Source of the DNA: DATJHM01 sp963777355
GTDB taxonomy: Bacteria > Chloroflexota > Ktedonobacteria > Ktedonobacterales > Ktedonobacteraceae
Assembly: GCA_963777355.1 (NCBI GenBank)
Contig: CAVZQK010000080.1
Span: 434,001-498,000 of the forward strand
Direction of reading: 5' to 3'
Length of the DNA stretch: 64,000 nucleotides
Made by a program: the position numbers and the translations under genes
The notes under the pieces: generated by a model
Told to the model about the DNA's origin: nothing
Database searches by the model: none
The model's input: only the letters and a program-made list of their open reading frames with translations
Part shown: piece after piece, positions 60,021 to 64,000 of the stretch
Numbering within the stretch: the first letter of the stretch is position 1
Layout of the letters: the number at the start of each line of letters is the position of its first letter

Positions 60021-61580
60021 CTAACGAGCATAATCGACTGAGCGTGTTTCGCGAACGACGCAGACCTTGATCTGTCCAGGATAATCCATATTTTCCTGAA
60101 TCTTCTCTGCGATATCACTTGCCAGTCGTGCTGCTGCGAATTCATCCACCTCTTCTGGCCTGACAATGATACGGACTTCGCGCCCTGCTTGAATAGCGAA
60201 GGACTTCTCAACACCAGTAAATGAATTAGCAATATGTTCAAGGGACTCCAGGCGTTTGATATAGAGGTCAATCGTTTCACGACGTGCGCCGGGACGAGCG
60301 GCTGAAATGGCGTCTGCTGCCTGTACGATAGCAGCCTCTAACGTTTGTGGCTCAGTCTCAAGGGCGTGATGAGCTACAATTGCGTGCACAATTCTTGGCG
60401 ATTTGCCAAAGCGGCGGGCTACTTCGCCGCTAATAATGGCATGAGGACCCTCTACTTCCTGATCGATGGCCTTGCCCATGTCATGCAGCAGGGCTGCTGT
60501 TTTACAGACATTGACGTCAGCCCCTAATTCATGAGCCATTGTTGCGGCAAGAATCGAGACTTCCACTGAATGAGCCAGCACATTTTGTCCATAACTAGTA
60601 CGGAAATGGAGCCGCCCCAGAATCTTGAGTAGCTCCGGTTGAAGACCATGTACATTGGCTTCTAGAGCCGCATTTTCTCCTGCCTCACGCACAATAGTAT
60701 CGACTTCCTGGCGTGATTTTGCGACAACATCCTCGATGCGTGCAGGATGGATACGTCCATCCAGAATAAGTTTCGTTAGCGCTACACGGGCCACTTCACG
60801 TCTTACCGGATCAAAACCGGAAAGAATCACGGCTTCGGGCGTGTCATCAATGATCAGATCCACGCCAGTTGCGGCCTCTAACGCTCGAATATTGCGACCC
60901 TCGCGACCTATAATACGGCCCTTCATCTCATCGTTGGGTAGTGGCACGACAGAGACAACCGATTCTGAGACCTGATCCGAGGCGCAGCGCTGAATGGCAA
61001 GAGTGATAATCTCGCGAGCCCTGCTTTCTGCTTCCTCGCGAGCCTGTTCTTCGATGGCACGAATTCGTTGTGCGGCCTCAGTACGGGCGCGTGTTTCAAC
61101 CTGTTTGAGCAAATACTCTTTTGCTTGCTCCTCGTCCATCTGAGCGATCTCTTCTAGCTTGTTTAATTGAGCGTGTCTGAGTTGCTCTGCCTCCTCGCGC
61201 ACTATCTCGATGCTTCGTTCTTTGTTTGATAGTTTTCGCTCCCTCTGTTCGAGAAGATCGATCTTCCGCTCTAAATTTTCTTCTTTCTGTTGTAAACGGT
61301 GTTCCTGACGTTGTATTTCAGATCGCCGTTCCTGATTTTCACGCTCTATTGTAGTGCGGAAACGTGCGTTCTCCTCGCGTGCTTCCCGTAGAGCTTCGCG
61401 CTGCTCCGTCTGCACAGTAAGCAAACGTTGCTCACTGGCCTCCTTTTGAATGCGCAAACTTTCTTCAAATTTTTCTTTATTCTGGGATCTGCCATAAAGA
61501 TATCCTGCTCCTAGAGCAATGCCCGCACCCAGGAGAACGAGAATTCCTATGAGGAGAATAATAATGGGTGAATTAAACAT
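60021..61580 (-). CDS. rny: Ribonuclease Y
   Basis: A 519-residue membrane-anchored endoribonuclease that starts mRNA decay in many bacteria. One N-terminal helix (about 5-28), a long coiled coil (about 35-200), a KH domain (GRIIGREGRNIRALE near 218-232), and an HD domain with LLHDMGKAID near 364-373. All parts needed for activity are present. It has its own promoter (61703-61731). In this window with many structured intercistronic mRNAs it is a plausible processing enzyme. Confidence 0.95.
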   Translation of the reverse strand: MFNSPIIILLIGILVLLGAGIALGAGYLYGRSQNKEKFEESLRIQKEASEQRLLTVQTEQREALREAREENARFRTTIERENQERRSEIQRQEHRLQQKEENLERKIDLLEQRERKLSNKERSIEIVREEAEQLRHAQLNKLEEIAQMDEEQAKEYLLKQVETRARTEAAQRIRAIEEQAREEAESRAREIITLAIQRCASDQVSESVVSVVPLPNDEMKGRIIGREGRNIRALEAATGVDLIIDDTPEAVILSGFDPVRREVARVALTKLILDGRIHPARIEDVVAKSRQEVDTIVREAGENAALEANVHGLQPELLKILGRLHFRTSYGQNVLAHSVEVSILAATMAHELGADVNVCKTAALLHDMGKAIDQEVEGPHAIISGEVARRFGKSPRIVHAIVAHHALETEPQTLEAAIVQAADAISAARPGARRETIDLYIKRLESLEHIANSFTGVEKSFAIQAGREVRIIVRPEEVDEFAAARLASDIAEKIQENMDYPGQIKVCVVRETRSVDYAR

Positions 61581-61702
61581 GTCGGCCTACCTTCTGATTA
61601 TCAAGGCGAACAGGCCTTTAAAGGCTTAAAAATGAATTCATGTGTACTCTATATGCTTTCAATCTGTGGGCAATGTGCAAAAGTGTACTATGCGCCAAGC
61701 AT

Positions 61703-61731
61703 ACTATATAAAAGTGCTAAGAATACGTCAA
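61703..61731 (-). promoter_or_regulatory. Promoter of rny
   Basis: On the minus strand, TTGACG (61731-61726), a 17-base spacer and TATAGT (61708-61703). Start near 61696, giving a leader of about 115 nt. Confidence 0.65.
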
Positions 61732-61814
61732 GGATGAAGAAAATGCGCAATATGAGAAAAAGAGCAAATGAGGAGGTTCTCGTTGATTTTTGCTCTCTTC
61801 GTTTCTAAAAAAGA

Positions 61815-63101
61815 TTACACTGTCCAATGTTTTGTCATAAATTGGATGATGAAAAATGCCAGCATTGGTAGTGCAATAAGGAGATAGCTTTGATGAAACC
61901 AGTTTCTTCTTCCGATACGCGCCATAACGATAAAGCCCGCAAAAATTTCTAGCACAAAGCGTTGTGTAGAAGCCATCGCATCCAGGTGTGCTCCCGTAAG
62001 TCCTGGAAAGAGAACCGCATAGATTAATGCCAGGAAGCCGAAGAGAACAAAGCTCCATTGATGGCGGGCAAAGCGCTCAGGTCCTACAAAGCACAGAATG
62101 AGCAATACAAGGAAGAGGATAAACGCAGTTAAATCAATGAGTATATGCGCACTGGAAAAATTGAGTGGGTGATGGGTGAGCAGGCTTTTCAGGACCGAGA
62201 GTGGAGCAACCCAGGGGAAATTTAATCCTTCCCGCCAATGGATTTGTGCATGGGTGAAGGCGAGTGGATCGTTAAAGCGCACTTTCAGGCCATACATATA
62301 AATTAACAGGCCAAGAGGAATAAAGAGGAGCGCGAGTAAGCCATTTGACTGACGTAAAATCTGAGGAAAACTGCGCTCCTGCCAGCTTTGACGTAACGAC
62401 GGTAACTTCTGGCGTGCGAATTCATAGACAAATATCAGAGCCAGGAAAATACTGATAGAGCGGGAGAGCATTGCCAGTCCGCCAAAGACTCCAGCAAACC
62501 ACCAGCGACTCCGACGCAGAGCATAAATACTCAGGAGCAAAAAAAGCATGAAGAGAGATTCATTGTATGCTGCGAAAAAGAAGAGCGAGGTTGGGAAGAT
62601 GGATAGATACAGAACGGCCCTGCTTGCTGTCCCGCTATCGAATTCGCTCTCTACGAGCCGATAGAAGACAATCAATGTGCCGAGGAAAGCAATATTTGAG
62701 AGAAGCATGCCAGAGAGTAGAGTGTCTCCATGTATGAGAGCATGGAGGAGATGAGTCATAGCTGGATAGAGCGGGAAAAAGGCAGAATATTCAGGCGTAG
62801 GATAGCCCTGGTTAGCAATCGTCATATAACGGATAGCGTCCCACTGATTCCAGGTGTACAGCAGATCGTGAAAAGTGCGGTGGCCGCCAAAGTAGTTTGG
62901 CACAAAGAAAAGAACACCTGCGAAGTAAGTAAGAAGCAGAAAGAGAAAACGCGTGAGCAGAAATATCGGCAGAATCGCCAGAGTGGCTTTCCACCAGGGA
63001 GTGAGCAATGTGCGCCAGGGCTGTTCATTTGTCAGAGATGCTGGAACCGGTGTTGTAGGAAGGGTTCCTGGCATTATTTGATCTGGTTCTCTAATTTGCA
63101 T
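61815..63101 (-). CDS. PIG-V-like mannosyltransferase family membrane protein
   Basis: A 428-residue multi-pass membrane protein. WDAIRYMTIANQGYP, FFPLYPAMTHLL and FPTSLFFFAAYNESLFMLF match the PIG-V family, GT-C enzymes that use dolichol- or polyprenol-phosphate mannose. In eukaryotes PIG-V adds the second mannose of GPI anchors; in bacteria the acceptors are mostly unknown. It lacks neighbours of a polysaccharide cluster. The start is the ATG at 63101. Confidence 0.8.
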   Translation of the reverse strand: MQIREPDQIMPGTLPTTPVPASLTNEQPWRTLLTPWWKATLAILPIFLLTRFLFLLLTYFAGVLFFVPNYFGGHRTFHDLLYTWNQWDAIRYMTIANQGYPTPEYSAFFPLYPAMTHLLHALIHGDTLLSGMLLSNIAFLGTLIVFYRLVESEFDSGTASRAVLYLSIFPTSLFFFAAYNESLFMLFLLLSIYALRRSRWWFAGVFGGLAMLSRSISIFLALIFVYEFARQKLPSLRQSWQERSFPQILRQSNGLLALLFIPLGLLIYMYGLKVRFNDPLAFTHAQIHWREGLNFPWVAPLSVLKSLLTHHPLNFSSAHILIDLTAFILFLVLLILCFVGPERFARHQWSFVLFGFLALIYAVLFPGLTGAHLDAMASTQRFVLEIFAGFIVMARIGRRNWFHQSYLLIALPMLAFFIIQFMTKHWTV

Positions 63102-63232
63102 ATGGAAAGATGCTCCTGATAGAGTATATTATAGATGATTTCGATTACTCTCTACTTAAAATTATCTACTAAGGAGTATAACGTATCAGTCTGGTTACTG
63201 TCATCTTGTTTTCTTTTTAAGAGGGAAATAAC

Positions 63233-63691
63233 ATGAGTTCTCGTCAATTACCGCAAGCAACGCATGTCGTCACCTGTTTTTTGCTTCGTACCGATCTTGC
63301 TACACCTCATATTTTGCTGGTGCGGCGTAGCGAACGTGTGGGCAGCTACCATGCTCATTGGGCAGGGATCAGCGGTTTTATTGAAGCAGGAGTAACACCC
63401 GAAGAGCAGGCCTTTACCGAGATTCTAGAAGAGACAGGATTGGGAGATGATCTAGTGCGTTTGCTGAAACGAGGAGCGATTGTCGAACATATCGACGAAG
63501 AGATCGGGCGGCATTTTTATGTTCATCCTTTTCTTTTTGAGGTTGCCGCACCAGAACTGATTAAAACAGATTGGGAGGCAACGGAGATGCGCTGGATTGA
63601 GCCTGAAGAGCTCTCACAGTTCACCACTGTTCCTAAGTTACGCGAAGCCTACGTTTCCGCTGTGAGCGGGTCAAATAGTGTGGAGAGCTGA
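63233..63691 (+). CDS. Nudix hydrolase-family protein with altered Nudix box
   Basis: A 152-residue Nudix-fold protein. The box reads GFIEAGVTPEEQAFTEILEETGL. The metal-binding E-x3-EE glutamates are present, but the first glutamate of the consensus (G-x5-E) is valine and the arginine of RE is threonine. The substrate may be a nucleoside diphosphate derivative. The ATG follows AAGAGGGAAATAAC. Confidence 0.8.
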   Translation: MSSRQLPQATHVVTCFLLRTDLATPHILLVRRSERVGSYHAHWAGISGFIEAGVTPEEQAFTEILEETGLGDDLVRLLKRGAIVEHIDEEIGRHFYVHPFLFEVAAPELIKTDWEATEMRWIEPEELSQFTTVPKLREAYVSAVSGSNSVES

Positions 63692-63726
63692 TTGATGCTT
63701 ATTCTGTTTCCATCAACCATAAGTAT

Positions 63727-63830
63727 AAGGAACCAGGCTGGCGAGAGTTGTAAGGGCGGAGAGAAACACCGCCCTGCTGTGGACAACGGATCGAAAGCGT
63801 AGATGAGACAGAGAGAAGTGTCGGTTCCTT
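63727..63830. other. Structured element between convergent Nudix and jag genes
   Basis: AAGGAACC (63727-63734) pairs with GGTTCCTT (63823-63830), enclosing a second helix, AGGGCGG (63753-63759) with CCGCCCT (63769-63775). It fills the gap between two gene ends. No T tract follows either way. It may be a shared 3' structure or an RNA gene; no known family is recognised. Confidence 0.35.
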
Positions 63831-63846
63831 GAAATAAATGAGCAAG

Positions 63847-64000
63847 TTAGCGGCCAGGGCGTTTCAGAGAGATAACGACACGGCGCTCGTCCCCTTCGCC
63901 GATACTTTCTGTACTAATATCCTTGCTCTCAGAAAGTGCGATATGTACGATACGGCGCTCATGTGGTGGCATGGCTTCCAGGGCAATAGAGCGGCGATAG
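63847..64000 (-). CDS. khpB: 3' end of KhpB/Jag RNA-binding protein (R3H domain), partial
   Basis: Fifty codons of the C-terminus are inside the window: YRRSIALEAMPPHERRIVHI, then ALSESKDISTESIGEGDERR, then VVISLKRPGR and a stop. R-x3-H in ERRIVH and the GEGDERRVVI ending mark an R3H domain, as in KhpB/Jag/EloR, an RNA-binding protein that pairs with KhpA. The 5' part, with the KH domain, lies beyond 64000. jag commonly neighbours yidC, rnpA and rpmH near the replication origin, so those genes may follow. Confidence 0.85.
   Translation of the reverse strand, partial: YRRSIALEAMPPHERRIVHIALSESKDISTESIGEGDERRVVISLKRPGR

Overview
The window looks like a chromosomal segment of a Chloroflexota bacterium, most probably of the class Ktedonobacteria. 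This is inference from the overall look of the proteins, near-even base composition and the gene set; no search was run. It has no rRNA or tRNA genes and no CRISPR array. About two thirds of it is a very long run of transcription and translation genes.

Layout. 106-2411: a response regulator coupled to a cysteine-synthase-like gene, then an unrecognised membrane protein. 2412-3156: a long non-coding stretch with two promoters and two terminator-like hairpins in front of rpoB. 3157-35761: a near-continuous plus-strand superoperon, rpoB-rpoC, rpsL-rpsG-fusA-tuf, the S10 block (rpsJ to rpsQ), the spc block (rplN to secY-adk), the alpha block (infA-rpmJ-rpsM-rpsK-rpsD-rpoA-rplQ), then truA-rplM-rpsI, closed by a strong terminator at 35798-35831. 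Several core ribosomal proteins carry unusual insertions or tails (L3, L17, L18, S3, S5, S6, S17). Most longer intercistronic gaps hold a stable hairpin.

35884-41900: an acetyltransferase, then an amino-acid/nitrogen group (branched-chain aminotransferase, arginase, peptide-binding lipoprotein, glutamate dehydrogenase family). 41954-46668: recJ, hemW and a membrane-anchored foldase, all minus strand. 46789-50652: the rpsF-ssb-rpsR operon (minus strand), split by a 2.5-kb group II intron that begins inside the ssb stop codon and carries a decayed reverse-transcriptase ORF. 51255-54839: a GT-C-like membrane protein, rpmI-rplT, and an rRNA/tRNA methyltransferase. 54874-63691: a chemoreceptor, biotin carboxylase, a PHP phosphoesterase, RNase Y, a PIG-V-like mannosyltransferase and a Nudix protein. 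The right edge cuts the 3' end of a jag/khpB gene.

The main candidates for something new are the intron that rewrites a stop codon from UAG to UAA on splicing, the repeat-rich and apparently frame-shifted tails of S3 and S6, the matched Gly/Arg tails of S3 and S5 at the mRNA entry site, and a self-contained transcription unit of about 205 nt upstream of rpoB.
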